64,000 bases of DNA from Pseudidiomarina tainanensis (GTDB lineage: Bacteria > Pseudomonadota > Gammaproteobacteria > Enterobacterales > Alteromonadaceae). This document shows positions 37,475 through 47,495 of this stretch, piece by piece (the stretch's first letter is position 1; each line of letters begins with the position of its first letter). Where the stretch lies: positions 744,001 through 808,000 of the forward strand of contig NZ_PIQJ01000001.1 in assembly GCF_004214835.1 (NCBI RefSeq). Direction: 5' to 3'. Below the pieces are notes generated by a model, which was not told where the DNA came from, did no database searches, and saw only the letters and a program-made list of their open reading frames with translations. The position numbers and the translations under genes were made by a program.

Positions 37475-38761
37475 ATGACCGATAAAACTGAAGGTAATGG
37501 CGAAAAGCCGTTGTTTTGTACCTTCTGCGGAAAAAGTCAGCACGAGGTTCGCAAGTTAATTGCGGGGCCATCGGTATTTATTTGTGATGAATGTGTCGAT
37601 TTGTGTAACGATATTCTGGAAGAAGAAATTCAGAATATAGCGCCGCAAGAAGAGCAAAAGAAATTACCAACTCCACACGAAATTCGCTCACACCTTGATG
37701 AGTACGTCATTGGGCAAGAAATGGCGAAGAAAGTGTTGGCGGTAGCGGTGTATAACCACTACAAGCGCTTGGCAAATAATGAAGCTAAGGGCAAAGATGA
37801 AGAAATGGTCGAACTTGGCAAGAGCAATATCTTGTTAATTGGCCCAACCGGTAGTGGTAAAACGTACCTTGCTGAAACCATGGCGCGCTTCTTAGACGTG
37901 CCGTTCACCATGGCTGATGCGACCACCTTAACCGAAGCTGGTTATGTTGGTGAAGACGTTGAAAATATTATTCAAAAGCTACTGCAAAAATGCGATTACG
38001 ATGTTGAAAAGGCGCAACGTGGCATTGTCTATATTGACGAAATTGACAAGATTTCACGCAAGTCAGATAACCCATCGATCACGCGTGATGTTTCTGGCGA
38101 GGGCGTTCAACAAGCGTTGCTGAAACTGATTGAGGGAACTGTTGCCGCGGTGCCGCCACAAGGTGGTCGTAAGCACCCACAACAAGAGTTCCTGCAAGTT
38201 GATACGTCAAAGATTCTGTTTATTGCAGGCGGCGCATTTGCTGGGCTGGATAAAGTTATCGAGCAGCGCATTAGCGTGGGTAGCGGTATCGGTTTTGGTG
38301 CTGAAGTGAAAAGCAAGCAACCCAAAGCTGAGGGCGTCACGTTAACGCAAGTTGAACCAGAAGACTTGGTCAAATATGGTTTGATTCCTGAGTTCATTGG
38401 TCGTTTACCTGTATTGGCCACACTGACTGAGCTTGACGAAAATGCCTTAGTTCAAATCTTGCGCGAACCGAAAAATGCATTAACCAAACAGTACGGCGCA
38501 TTGTTCAAAATGGAAGACGTTGAACTTGAGTTCCGTGAAGATGCATTGCGAGCCATTGCACGCAAAGCAATGTCGCGCAAAACGGGAGCACGTGGATTGC
38601 GCTCAATCGTTGAAGCCGTGTTACTTGACACCATGTACGATTTACCAACATTGGAAAATGTCAGTAAGGTCGTCATTGATGAATCGGTCATCAAAGGTGA
38701 GTCATCGCCGATATTAATTTATGCGAATCAACAGGATGAAAAGCACGCTTCAGGTGAATAA
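37475..38761 (+). CDS. clpX: ATP-dependent Clp protease ATP-binding subunit ClpX
   Basis: AAA+ unfoldase that recognises ssrA-tagged and specific substrates and feeds ClpP. The zinc-binding domain has CTFCGK and CDECVDLC. Walker A is GPTGSGKT, Walker B is [11 protein letters not shown], and the ClpP-docking loop IGF is in [10 protein letters not shown]. It is 428 residues and complete. It sits directly behind clpP and is followed by a strong terminator that separates it from lon. Confidence 0.98.
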   Translation: MTDKTEGNGEKPLFCTFCGKSQHEVRKLIAGPSVFICDECVDLCNDILEEEIQNIAPQEEQKKLPTPHEIRSHLDEYVIGQEMAKKVLAVAVYNHYKRLANNEAKGKDEEMVELGKSNILLIGPTGSGKTYLAETMARFLDVPFTMADATTLTEAGYVGEDVENIIQKLLQKCDYDVEKAQRGIVYIDEIDKISRKSDNPSITRDVSGEGVQQALLKLIEGTVAAVPPQGGRKHPQQEFLQVDTSKILFIAGGAFAGLDKVIEQRISVGSGIGFGAEVKSKQPKAEGVTLTQVEPEDLVKYGLIPEFIGRLPVLATLTELDENALVQILREPKNALTKQYGALFKMEDVELEFREDALRAIARKAMSRKTGARGLRSIVEAVLLDTMYDLPTLENVSKVVIDESVIKGESSPILIYANQQDEKHASGE

Positions 38762-38788
38762 GTTGCTTGTTTAGCATGAAAATTGTGC

Positions 38789-38815
38789 AAAAAGGGCCTT
38801 TTAGGCCCTTTTTTT
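38789..38815 (+). terminator. Rho-independent terminator after clpX
   Basis: Stem AAAGGGCCT/AGGCCCTTT with a 3-base loop followed by a run of T. Confidence 0.88.
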
Positions 38816-38824
38816 GTGCAAAAC

Positions 38825-38852
38825 ATTGAACTTTCGCTGGAGCGCCACATAT
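38825..38852 (+). promoter_or_regulatory. Heat-shock (sigma-32) type promoter of lon
   Basis: ATTGAAC and CCACATAT separated by 13 bases, compared with the sigma-32 consensus CTTGAAA and CCCCATNT. Seven of eight -10 positions agree. It lies 54 bases before the lon ATG. Confidence 0.65.
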
Positions 38853-38905
38853 TAAGAGGTAAGATAGAGTGACAACAGTCACGAACCGGTTACCTGGAGA
38901 AGTTT

Positions 38906-41254
38906 ATGAGTGAAGAACGGATTGAACGCTTAAGCATTCCCGTGTTGCCATTACGCGATGTCGTCGTGTATCCGCACATGGTTATCCCTTTATTTGTCGG
39001 GCGTGAAAAGTCTATTCGTTGTTTAGAAGCAGCGATGGAGCAAAATAAGCAAATATTTTTATCAGCACAAAAGGACGCGTCAGTGGACGAGCCTGAGCAA
39101 GCTGATATTCATACCATTGGTACAGTCGCAACCATCTTGCAGTTGTTGAAGTTACCGGATGGCACCGTGAAAGTGTTGGTGGAAGGCAGCCAGCGCGCTG
39201 AGATTGATCAGTTTGAAACCGAGTCGGAATTCTTTCGAGCGCAAGTTCATTATCTTGATTCTGAGGTGATGGACGAGAAAGAAGAGGAAGTTATGATTCG
39301 CTCAGCCATCAATCAATTTGAAGGCTATGTGAAGCTGAATAAAAAAATACCGCCTGAGGTATTAACGAGCTTGTCGGGTATAGAAGAAGCTGACCGCCTA
39401 GCCGATACCATGGCTGCGCATATGCCATTGAAGCTCAACGATAAGCAAAAAGTATTAGAAATTACCGACGTGCGTGAGCGACTCGAGTTTCTAATGGCGC
39501 TGATGGAAGGCGAAATTGATCTGCTCCAAGTAGAGAAGCGCATTCGTTCGCGTGTGAAGAAGCAGATGGAGAAGAGTCAGCGCGAGTATTATTTGAATGA
39601 GCAAATGAAAGCGATTCAAAAAGAATTGGGCGAAATGGAAGACGGCCCAGATGAGTTTGAAGCGCTACAGAAAAAAATTGAAGACGCCAGCATGCCGGAA
39701 GAGGCTGAAAAGAAAACGCAGGCTGAACTTCAGAAGTTAAAAATGATGTCGCCAATGTCGGCGGAAGCGACGGTTGTGCGCGGTTACATTGACTGGATGG
39801 TCTCAGTACCGTGGAAGAAGCGTTCGCGCATTAAAAAAGATTTAGCCAATGCAGAGAAAATTCTCGATGCAGACCACTATGGCTTAGAGAAAGTGAAAGA
39901 GCGCATTCTTGAATATCTAGCGGTGCAGCAGCGTACCAGTAAGGTTCGTGGAGCTATCTTATGCTTGGTAGGTCCTCCGGGTGTTGGTAAAACCTCGTTG
40001 GGACAATCGATTGCGAAGGCGACTGGTCGTAAATATATCCGTATGGCGTTGGGTGGTGTGCGTGATGAAGCCGAAATTCGTGGTCATCGTCGTACTTATA
40101 TTGGTTCAATGCCAGGTAAGTTGATTCAGAAAATGGCGAAAGTTGGCGTGCGTAACCCGCTATTCTTGTTAGATGAAATCGATAAGATGGCCTCAGACAT
40201 GCGCGGCGACCCAGCATCGGCTTTATTGGAAGTTTTGGATCCGGAGCAAAACGTCAACTTTAACGATCATTATCTTGAAGTGGATTACGATCTTTCAGAT
40301 GTAATGTTCGTGGCAACCTCAAATAGCATGAACATACCGGGACCGTTGCTTGACCGAATGGAAGTGATTCGTTTGTCGGGTTATACCGAAGAAGAGAAGC
40401 TGAATATTGCGAAACGTCACTTGTTGCCGAAGCAAATTGATCGTAATGGCCTGAAGAACAAAGAGATCAAGGTAACCGATGATGCAATCATTGGCATTAT
40501 TCGGTACTACACCCGCGAAGCCGGTGTGCGTAATTTAGAACGTGAAATCTCACGTCTATGTCGTAAAGCGGTGAAAAAGATTGTGCTGGATAAACGTATT
40601 AAGCACGTCGAAATCACGGGCGACAACCTTTCTGACTTCTTGGGAGTACAACGCTTTGACTATGGTAAAGCGGAAGAAACGAACCAAGTTGGTCAGGTAA
40701 CAGGTCTTGCTTGGACCGAAGTCGGTGGCGACTTATTGACGATTGAAGCGACCAACGTTGCCGGTAAAGGGAAAATCACTTCAACTGGTTCACTCGGCGA
40801 TGTGATGCAGGAATCCATTCAAACGGCACTTACCGTTGTGCGGAGTCGGGCGAATAAGCTTGGGATCCCTGAAGACTTCCACGAGAAACGTGATATTCAC
40901 GTGCACGTGCCAGAGGGCGCTACGCCGAAGGATGGTCCAAGTGCCGGTATTGCGATGGTCACCGCGTTGGTGAGTTCATTAACCAATATTCCGGTGCGTG
41001 CTGATGTTGCAATGACCGGTGAAATTACCCTTCGTGGCGAAGTACTTGCCATTGGTGGTTTGAAAGAAAAACTACTGGCTGCACACCGGGGGGGTATCAA
41101 GCATGTGTTGATTCCGAAGGATAATGAACGCGATTTGAAAGAAATTAGCGATGCTGTGAAGGGTGATTTGAAGATTCAGCCGGTTCAATGGATAGATGAA
41201 GTGCTGGCAGTTGCGCTTGAATCTGCGCCGAAAACCGGTGAAAAATCGGCCTAA
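38906..41254 (+). CDS. lon: ATP-dependent protease Lon
   Basis: Cytoplasmic AAA+ serine protease degrading misfolded and regulatory proteins. The N-terminal substrate domain opens with [22 protein letters not shown]. The ATPase has Walker [10 protein letters not shown] and Walker [13 protein letters not shown]. The protease domain has the catalytic Ser in [11 protein letters not shown] and the Lys in the later [13 protein letters not shown] region. It is 782 residues, close to E. coli (784). A heat-shock type promoter lies just upstream and fits the known control of lon. Confidence 0.98.
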   Translation: MSEERIERLSIPVLPLRDVVVYPHMVIPLFVGREKSIRCLEAAMEQNKQIFLSAQKDASVDEPEQADIHTIGTVATILQLLKLPDGTVKVLVEGSQRAEIDQFETESEFFRAQVHYLDSEVMDEKEEEVMIRSAINQFEGYVKLNKKIPPEVLTSLSGIEEADRLADTMAAHMPLKLNDKQKVLEITDVRERLEFLMALMEGEIDLLQVEKRIRSRVKKQMEKSQREYYLNEQMKAIQKELGEMEDGPDEFEALQKKIEDASMPEEAEKKTQAELQKLKMMSPMSAEATVVRGYIDWMVSVPWKKRSRIKKDLANAEKILDADHYGLEKVKERILEYLAVQQRTSKVRGAILCLVGPPGVGKTSLGQSIAKATGRKYIRMALGGVRDEAEIRGHRRTYIGSMPGKLIQKMAKVGVRNPLFLLDEIDKMASDMRGDPASALLEVLDPEQNVNFNDHYLEVDYDLSDVMFVATSNSMNIPGPLLDRMEVIRLSGYTEEEKLNIAKRHLLPKQIDRNGLKNKEIKVTDDAIIGIIRYYTREAGVRNLEREISRLCRKAVKKIVLDKRIKHVEITGDNLSDFLGVQRFDYGKAEETNQVGQVTGLAWTEVGGDLLTIEATNVAGKGKITSTGSLGDVMQESIQTALTVVRSRANKLGIPEDFHEKRDIHVHVPEGATPKDGPSAGIAMVTALVSSLTNIPVRADVAMTGEITLRGEVLAIGGLKEKLLAAHRGGIKHVLIPKDNERDLKEISDAVKGDLKIQPVQWIDEVLAVALESAPKTGEKSA

Positions 41255-41566
41255 AAACGTAAAAATGCGGTCTGCAAGCCCATAACCTGCCTGTAGCCCG
41301 CATTCTTTCGTTAAAAAAATTGCTAAAAAGGGTTCTCAATCCGAAATCTTGTGGTAGCCTAGAGTCAAAGTGATTGGTCAGACACAAACAAACGATGTCT
41401 CTGGCATGCCACTTGAGTGATAGATTAATAAGGAAGATGTCTGCTAATCTGTCGCTATCGCTTGAACAGTTAGTTTAAGCTTGTTATAACCTTCGCTGGC
41501 CCATTGAAAAACAGAACGCAATGGAACCATGCAAATCTGATAATAACAATCTAAGGGGATGATACT
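41255..41566 (+). other. lon-hupB intergenic region
   Basis: 312 bases without a convincing gene. Near the lon end, AATGCGG and CCGCATT could pair around a large loop as a weak terminator. The distal part holds the hupB promoter. Between them lies AT-rich DNA in which I see no other element I can support. Confidence 0.5.
41462..41490 (+). promoter_or_regulatory. Sigma-70 promoter of hupB
   Basis: TTGAAC and TATAAC separated by exactly 17 bases, giving a leader of about 70 bases before the GTG start. Confidence 0.65.
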
Positions 41567-41839
41567 GTGAATAAGTCTCAGTTAGTTGATAAAATTGCAG
41601 ACGGAGCAGAAATTTCTAAAGCTGCGGCTGGACGTGCTCTAGATTCTTTCATTGAAGCAGTAACTGACGCTTTGAAGAAAGGTGATCAAGTAGCATTAGT
41701 TGGTTTTGGTACTTTCAGTGTTCGTGAGCGTTCAGCTCGCACTGGTCGTAACCCACAAACTGGCCAAACTATCCAAATCGCAGCTGCTAAAGTACCTTCT
41801 TTCAAAGCCGGTAAAGCACTGAAAGATTCAGTAAACTAA
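41567..41839 (+). CDS. hupB: DNA-binding protein HU-beta
   Basis: 90-residue nucleoid protein that bends DNA. The start [20 protein letters not shown], the [18 protein letters not shown] segment and the end [12 protein letters not shown] are diagnostic. Translation begins at GTG, with AAGGGG at good spacing. An out-of-frame ATG at 41559 opens a three-codon reading frame that overlaps the start region (ATG ATA CTG TGA). A tRNA-Asp begins only 7 bases after the stop, so the two are probably on one transcript. Confidence 0.97.
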   Translation: MNKSQLVDKIADGAEISKAAAGRALDSFIEAVTDALKKGDQVALVGFGTFSVRERSARTGRNPQTGQTIQIAAAKVPSFKAGKALKDSVN

Positions 41840-41846
41840 TAAAAGC

Positions 41847-41923
41847 GGAGCGGTAGTTCAGCTGGTTAGAATACCGGCCTGTCACGCCGGGGGTCGCGGG
41901 TTCGAATCCCGTCCGTTCCGCCA
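41847..41923 (+). tRNA. tRNA-Asp (anticodon GTC)
   Basis: 77 bases with encoded CCA. Acceptor GGAGCGG pairs with CCGTTCC (one G-U); anticodon loop CTGTCAC in stem CCGGC/GCCGG gives GTC. It lies between hupB and a terminator with no promoter space of its own, so it must be processed from hupB message. Confidence 0.97.
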
Positions 41924-41933
41924 GCAAATGCTG

Positions 41934-41970
41934 AAAATAACCCGAAGCTTGTCTTCGGGTTATTTTTTTT
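41934..41970 (+). terminator. Terminator of the hupB-tRNA-Asp transcript
   Basis: Stem AAAATAACCCGAAG/CTTCGGGTTATTTT with a 5-base loop and further T. It is very strong. Confidence 0.9.
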
Positions 41971-41989
41971 CTGCAATAGCAGATATAAT
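41961..41989 (+). promoter_or_regulatory. Possible ppiD promoter
   Basis: A perfect TATAAT at 41984-41989 lies 40 bases before the ppiD ATG. The best -35 (TATTTT, 17 bases upstream) lies in the terminator T tract and is poor. Confidence 0.4.
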
Positions 41990-42028
41990 ACCCGCCCAAC
42001 AACGGGAATAATTGAGGTTTAGTGAGAT

Positions 42029-43915
42029 ATGTTGGACAGGATTCGTGAAGGGTCGCAAAGCTTTATAGTGAAAGCGATTCTAGTATTGATTGCCCTTACT
42101 TTTGCGTTAGCTGGAATTGGTGGTTATATCACTAATCAGCCAGAGCCATCAGTAGCCGTGGTTAACGGTGAGGAAATTACTCGGGTTGAATTTGATCGAG
42201 CAGTTGAGAATGAACGCGCGCGTCAGCAAGAACAGTTTGGCGATTTTTACGCGACATTGGCAGCTGACCCAGGCTTCAATCAGCAATTACGTCAACAAGT
42301 ATTAGATGATTTAATTAATCAAAAACTTGTTGAGCTCTACTCGCGTGATGCGGGTTTACGCGTATCTGATGAGCAGGTAAAAGCGGCGATTCGTGAAATT
42401 AGTGCATTCCAAGTTGCTGGTCAATTCGATAACACATCGTATCAAATGACCTTAAGCGGCCTTGGTTACACGCCAGACGGCTTTGCCGAATTGATGCGTC
42501 GCGATTTAGCGCGTACACAGTTATTGCAAGCGATGGTTGAATCAGAGTTTGCGTTACCAAGCGAAGCCGCAGCAGTGCAGCGCCTCGTGAATCAAAAACG
42601 CAGCGGTGCTTATGCAACGTTTGAACTTGATCAGTATATTGACGCAGTTGAAGTGACAGATGCTGAGCTTGAACAGTGGTACCAAGAGAATCAACAACGC
42701 TTTAATGTTGCGGAGCAGGTAAAAGTTGAGTTTGTTCAACTTGACGCAGATGTCGTCGCCGAGTCAGTTGAAATTGATGAGTCAGTGGTTCGCGAATGGT
42801 ATGACAACAATCAGTCGCGTTATCAGACCGATGATCGTTATCGCTTTGCTCATATTTTAATTGAAGGTGAAGGTGAAGCGGCCGAGCAAGAAGCCCAAGA
42901 AGTGTTAACAAAACTCACAGAAGGTGCTGATTTTGCGGAGCTTGCGGCTGAATATTCAGACGATATCTTTACCGCTGAAACTGGTGGTGACTTGGACTTT
43001 ATTGAGCCAGGTACAATGGATCCAGCGTTCGATGAAGCGGCATTTGCGCTAACAGAAGTCGGTGAAATTAGCGGTGTTGTTAGCACTTCATTTGGTTATC
43101 ACATCATCAAGCTAACGGATATCGAGGAAGGCTCTTCAACATCATTTGAAGAAGTTCGCGATGAGATTGTGGCTGAAATGCGTCAAGACCAAGTGAAGCA
43201 AGCGTATTACGAGCTCCAACAGAAAGTATCAGCGTTGGCGTTTGATATCCCAGATACGTTGCAGCCGGTCGCTGAAGAAACCGCAGTAAGTGTTCGTCAA
43301 AGTGATTGGTTTAACCGCAACACAGCGCCATCGGCCTTAAATCATCCGGCGGTGCTCGAGCAAGTATTTAACCGTGATTTTATTGATGAAGGGTTAAATA
43401 GCGATCTGATTGAAGTGAATGATAAGCAAGCCGTCGTGGTACGTGTGGTAGATTATCAGCCGGCATCGGTTAAATCACTCGATGAAGTTCGTGCTCAAGT
43501 GCTTGATAACGTTCGTACTGAGAAAGCGCAAGCGGCAGCACGTGAAGATGCCGAAGCGTTGGCGGCGCAACTACGTAACGGCGAATCAGTGACTACCGAA
43601 TTAACTGCATTAGACGCTGTTGACCGTCGTAATACTGAGGTTCCGCGCGCAGTGATTCGTAGCTTGTTTGAACAAGCTGTCCCAGCAGCCGATTCAGTGC
43701 AAGTTGCCGTAACAGAGTTAAGTAGCGGCGCAATTGCTGTGGTTCAACTCACGTCGGTAACAGCTGGCGAAGTGGATGAAACCATGCAGGCCCAGATGGC
43801 TGAGCAATTGACGAATAGTTTTACTCAGCAGAATTATGGCGCGTTTATTGAAGCGTTACGCAACGAGGCGGACATTGAAATTCGTCTTGACGCGCGTGGT
43901 AACGCGACTGAATAA
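42029..43915 (+). CDS. ppiD: Periplasmic folding chaperone PpiD
   Basis: Membrane-anchored SurA-like chaperone acting on newly exported proteins at the Sec translocon. One membrane span lies at about 13-33 (FIVKAILVLIALTFALAGIGG). A SurA_N-type chaperone region follows, and a parvulin domain lies at about 265-365 (YRFAHILIEGEGEAAEQ, YSDDIFTAETGGDLDFIEPG, TSFGYHIIKLTDIE). Long helical C-terminal parts complete it. At 628 residues it matches E. coli (623). It sits behind hupB as in many gammaproteobacteria and is followed by a strong terminator. Confidence 0.96.
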   Translation: MLDRIREGSQSFIVKAILVLIALTFALAGIGGYITNQPEPSVAVVNGEEITRVEFDRAVENERARQQEQFGDFYATLAADPGFNQQLRQQVLDDLINQKLVELYSRDAGLRVSDEQVKAAIREISAFQVAGQFDNTSYQMTLSGLGYTPDGFAELMRRDLARTQLLQAMVESEFALPSEAAAVQRLVNQKRSGAYATFELDQYIDAVEVTDAELEQWYQENQQRFNVAEQVKVEFVQLDADVVAESVEIDESVVREWYDNNQSRYQTDDRYRFAHILIEGEGEAAEQEAQEVLTKLTEGADFAELAAEYSDDIFTAETGGDLDFIEPGTMDPAFDEAAFALTEVGEISGVVSTSFGYHIIKLTDIEEGSSTSFEEVRDEIVAEMRQDQVKQAYYELQQKVSALAFDIPDTLQPVAEETAVSVRQSDWFNRNTAPSALNHPAVLEQVFNRDFIDEGLNSDLIEVNDKQAVVVRVVDYQPASVKSLDEVRAQVLDNVRTEKAQAAAREDAEALAAQLRNGESVTTELTALDAVDRRNTEVPRAVIRSLFEQAVPAADSVQVAVTELSSGAIAVVQLTSVTAGEVDETMQAQMAEQLTNSFTQQNYGAFIEALRNEADIEIRLDARGNATE

Positions 43916-43934
43916 GGTGTAATGACACCAGCAG

Positions 43935-43964
43935 AAAAAACCCGGACTAAGTCCGGGTTTTTTT
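43935..43964. terminator. Bidirectional terminator after ppiD
   Basis: Stem AAAAAACCCGGAC/GTCCGGGTTTTTT with a 3-base loop. It lies between converging ppiD and batD. Confidence 0.9.
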
Positions 43965-43989
43965 ACATCTCATGTTCTCTGCTTAATAC

Positions 43990-45702
43990 CTAGTTCGGGT
44001 AGAGAGGCGATAGCTGTGGTATTTTCTGTCTATCAACTTTCCGATGTTTTTGTGCCGCCTTAAGAGCTCTTATTAAAGCTTTACCTTCCAGCCAGCTTGC
44101 GCCACTACTTGAGAACCGACAACGCTGTAAATGCTCAATCTGACTGGTTAGCGGTTGGTGGCTAAAATAATGTGCCAACTCAAACAGATCTTGCATCGGC
44201 AACTGATAAGTTTCTCGAGCCCATTGGCGAAGTGCCAAGTCTGTCGCTGTCGCATCATTTGTTAGCGCGACCTTTTGCACATGGCGCCATGAAGCGCTAC
44301 TACCATCTTGCTCGCTATGACCTACAGCCTTTTTAGTCGCTGATGGGCGACGTAGCCACCACCAAGCCCAAATAATGAGCGTCAGCAGCCACAACAAAGC
44401 GAAGATGATTGCTAAATAATAATAAAGAGCTGGTTCCGCTGCGCTCGCTGCTGGTTCTGGTTGTTCGGCGCTTGAGGCTTGAGCTGGTTCAGTTGCCTTT
44501 GGTTCAGCCGTAGCTGGATTCGGCGTGGCAGGCTGTGAACTGGGGCTTATCTCTAAGGTAATTGGCTCTGATGCTGCGATTTGAGCTTGACCGAGACGCG
44601 TATTAAACCATTCAACCTGAACCGCAGGAATTTCAAATGCACCGGCTTGACGCGGAATCACCGCGACCGTTTGGGCCCGCTGTGCGATGACACGGCCGTT
44701 GCGTGTGGTACTCGCAAACTCTGGTGATTCAGGATATACCGAAGCGTTCTCGATATTCTCAAATGACAAGGCCGGTAATTGCTCGGTATTCACCCCAATT
44801 GCCGTGACCCGATAGGTTAGGGTAATCGGTTGACCGACTTCTACGGGTTGTTCTGGATTCGCTCGTTCGACACTCACACTCACTAGCTCAGAGGGAAGCC
44901 AATGGCCCTGCCAGTCAGCGGGACGAGGCAACACGGTAATGGACGTCGGCACGGCAACCGCGCTCACCGGTTGTGTAGTTGCTATTGCAGAAAAAACCGA
45001 ACGATTGGTATCGCGGGTAATTTGACCTTCGAAAACAGGTCCTTCAAGCGTCAAATCGCCCGAGCGTTGTGGCGTGATTAGATAGGTACGTTGAAAGACT
45101 TGGTAGCGTTTGCCATTAATAATTTCGTACGACTCTTCGTCTTTGCCGAACTGAACAACTTCCGCTTCAGCGAGGTTTGGTGCAATGAGGTTGCCGCTGT
45201 GTAGGTTCGCACTCAAGTATAAACGCGACACCAGTTTGAATTGCTGCTGCACATATACACGTTTTGACTCTAACGATGTTCGAATAAATGCTGGTCGCTG
45301 CTCTAACTCGTCGACTGATGTTGCCGCATCAAGAATAGTGAGCTCTATGGCATTACTCTTTGCGGCACCAATTTGAATTGGCGGGATTCGGACAATTCCA
45401 GGAGTGGCTGGGGCTTGTAAATTAACTATGAAAGAGGTGGTGCGCGTGGTGACACCATTAATCACGCTTGTTCGGCGCGACGAGCGAACATTCAAAATGC
45501 GAAAATCTTTTAATTGCTGTTCTGCGTCCCATACCGATTCACTGACGTCATCATTAATGGTGACCGTGAGGGTAAAAGGCTCGCTTTGAATGATGGGATT
45601 CTTATCAACGCTTGCAATCACCTCGGCTTCTTGCGCAACACCGGCTGCACTAAAAATAATAGCCATTGTTAATAGAGCAAACTTTAAGACGTAATTTACC
45701 AC
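43990..45702 (-). CDS. batD: BatD-like protein of the MoxR-Bat operon
   Basis: 570 residues, last gene of the Bat operon. A signal peptide (FALLTMAIIFSAAGVAQ) is followed by a periplasmic beta-rich region typical of BatD (SVDKNPIIQSEPFTLTVTIN, RTTSFIVNLQAPATPG). A Pro/Ala-rich linker, one membrane span near 425-450 (YYLAIIFALLWLLTLIIWAW) and a cytoplasmic tail complete it. The Bat genes were named for aerotolerance in Bacteroides. In gammaproteobacteria their job is unsettled, with envelope stress or metal-cofactor assembly proposed. Its start overlaps the preceding gene by 7 bases. Confidence 0.88.
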   Translation of the reverse strand: MVNYVLKFALLTMAIIFSAAGVAQEAEVIASVDKNPIIQSEPFTLTVTINDDVSESVWDAEQQLKDFRILNVRSSRRTSVINGVTTRTTSFIVNLQAPATPGIVRIPPIQIGAAKSNAIELTILDAATSVDELEQRPAFIRTSLESKRVYVQQQFKLVSRLYLSANLHSGNLIAPNLAEAEVVQFGKDEESYEIINGKRYQVFQRTYLITPQRSGDLTLEGPVFEGQITRDTNRSVFSAIATTQPVSAVAVPTSITVLPRPADWQGHWLPSELVSVSVERANPEQPVEVGQPITLTYRVTAIGVNTEQLPALSFENIENASVYPESPEFASTTRNGRVIAQRAQTVAVIPRQAGAFEIPAVQVEWFNTRLGQAQIAASEPITLEISPSSQPATPNPATAEPKATEPAQASSAEQPEPAASAAEPALYYYLAIIFALLWLLTLIIWAWWWLRRPSATKKAVGHSEQDGSSASWRHVQKVALTNDATATDLALRQWARETYQLPMQDLFELAHYFSHQPLTSQIEHLQRCRFSSSGASWLEGKALIRALKAAQKHRKVDRQKIPQLSPLYPN

Positions 45703-47495
45703 GATTTCTGAACTCCTGGAGGCGGGCCTTGGCGGCGGCGTTGCTGTGCCTCGAACTGCATTTTATTACGTAATAATACAGCGGGATCATCCTCAATGCG
45801 ATTCAGCCATTGCTGCATTTGCTGTTGTAATTCTTCTTCAGAGGAGTCACCCAACTGGCCTTGTAAGGGCTTTTGCTCCCCCTCTGGTTGAGCCTGATTT
45901 TGTTGTGCCTCAGCTTGTTCTTGCTCAGAGGATTTTTCAGCGTCTTGTTCCGACTGCTGCTGGCTTTGCTGATCCTGTTCGGTGTCGGACTGCTCCTGCT
46001 CGCCCTCTTGCTCAGCGTTCTGTTGCTCACCTGATTGTTGTGATTGGCCTTGCTGCTGAGATTGGTTTTGCTGACCTTGCTGGTTTTGGCTTTGTTGATT
46101 TTGCTGTTGCTGTTGTTGCTGTTCAGCTAACTGCTCAGCTAAATCGAGATTTTGTTGTGCGGCAGGCCAATCAGGACGACGCTCAAGCGCTGCGGCGTAG
46201 GCATTCTTTGCCTCATCATAACGCTCCATTTGCATGAGGCTATTGCCTTGGTTATAGAATCCTTCAGCACTATCTAATTGAGAAAAATCGACTAATGCTT
46301 GATCATAGTTGCCGGCGCGATAATTGGCCGTGCCACGTTGCCACGCATCATCGGTGATGGTGGCGGCGCGCTCGTAATTACCATTTTTCAATGCCTGATC
46401 AGCTTGCTGATAAGGCGTTTGCCACAATTTTTCATGCCATGCCAGAGGCTCTTGCTGAGCAGCCTGCAGCGGCGATGTCACCAACACAAGGAGCATAAAC
46501 GGGGCTAAGCTGAGTAAGCGACCGCGACGAGCCAGTGGCAACAGTAACAATAAAATAAGAGGAATCAACCAAGGACCTTGGTCAGCCCATTGATCGCCCG
46601 CTTGCATATTGCTCTCGTCACCTTCACGAGCAATCGGGGCCTGCGACGTAAGATAAATGATATCTTGTTGATCTGCGCGAATTTGAATGAAGCGCCCGTT
46701 GCTGCGCTCTGCTAGGGCTGGTAGGCCATTGACCGCTAGCTTAGGAATCACCACATTGTCACTGCTATCACGCAACAAACGGCCATCAGGCAGTTCAATT
46801 GGTGCGCCAGCTTCAGTACCTACCGCCAAAATATTGAGGCGATGCGCCGTGCGGTTAATAAAATCGCTGATGTCGGTTTGATCACGGCTGTCGATGCCAT
46901 CGGTTAACCAGTAAATATCACCGGTTGGGTAACCGGCTTCGCGTAACAATTGATCGGCAAGTTCCAGTGCGCGTACTGGATAACTCCCCGGCGTTGGCAT
47001 GATATCGGGGCTTAGGGCACGAATTAGGTTAGTTAAGTTACCACCGTCGGCGGTCAACGGACTGATCGTAAAGGCATCACCGGCATAGGCGACTAGGCCG
47101 ATATCACCATCAATATGCTGTGTAACTAAGTCGGTTGCTTTGAAACGCATTTGACTTAAGCGGTTGGGGGCTAAGTCGGTGCTGTAAACCGACAGTGACA
47201 TGTCTAACACCACCACTGAGCCAGCTTTCAGGTGGTATACAGGCTGAGGTAGCTTTTGCCAGGTGGGGCCTGCCAACGCAACAGCGCCAATGCTTAACGC
47301 TCCCGCCAATAGCATCAATGAGAAGTGGGTGCTTTGTTGCCCTTGTTGCGGTAATAAGATAGTGCGCAAGTGGGCAGGTATTATTTGCGCCCAGCCTTGT
47401 TGCTGACGCGCATGCCGCCACGCCCACCATGTAACAATGAGTACGGGAACGAGTGTGAGTAACCACCACGGTCTCAAAAAATGGAAATCAGCCAT
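45696..47495 (-). CDS. batB: BatB-BatC fusion: VWA domain plus TPR and Gln-rich tail
   Basis: 599 residues. Two N-terminal membrane spans (WLLTLVPVLIVTWWAW; MLLAGALSIGAVALAG) are followed by a von Willebrand A domain at about 90-265 with MIDAS motif DMSLS. Another span pair lies near 310-345 (PWLIPLILLLLLPLARRG), then TPR units (YRAGNYDQALVDFSQL, MERYDEAKNAYAAALER). A tail of over 100 residues is dominated by Gln, Glu and Ser, and a short conserved end (QQWLNRIEDDPAVLLRNKMQ) closes it. In other bacteria BatB and BatC are separate, so this is a fused form. It overlaps batA by 8 bases and batD by 7. Confidence 0.88.
   Translation of the reverse strand: MADFHFLRPWWLLTLVPVLIVTWWAWRHARQQQGWAQIIPAHLRTILLPQQGQQSTHFSLMLLAGALSIGAVALAGPTWQKLPQPVYHLKAGSVVVLDMSLSVYSTDLAPNRLSQMRFKATDLVTQHIDGDIGLVAYAGDAFTISPLTADGGNLTNLIRALSPDIMPTPGSYPVRALELADQLLREAGYPTGDIYWLTDGIDSRDQTDISDFINRTAHRLNILAVGTEAGAPIELPDGRLLRDSSDNVVIPKLAVNGLPALAERSNGRFIQIRADQQDIIYLTSQAPIAREGDESNMQAGDQWADQGPWLIPLILLLLLPLARRGRLLSLAPFMLLVLVTSPLQAAQQEPLAWHEKLWQTPYQQADQALKNGNYERAATITDDAWQRGTANYRAGNYDQALVDFSQLDSAEGFYNQGNSLMQMERYDEAKNAYAAALERRPDWPAAQQNLDLAEQLAEQQQQQQQNQQSQNQQGQQNQSQQQGQSQQSGEQQNAEQEGEQEQSDTEQDQQSQQQSEQDAEKSSEQEQAEAQQNQAQPEGEQKPLQGQLGDSSEEELQQQMQQWLNRIEDDPAVLLRNKMQFEAQQRRRQGPPPGVQKSW

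Noticed and set aside
45980-46140. Short repetitive DNA that looks like a repeat array
   Set aside because: It is the CAA/CAG-rich code for the Gln-rich tail of the BatB-BatC fusion, not a CRISPR or satellite.
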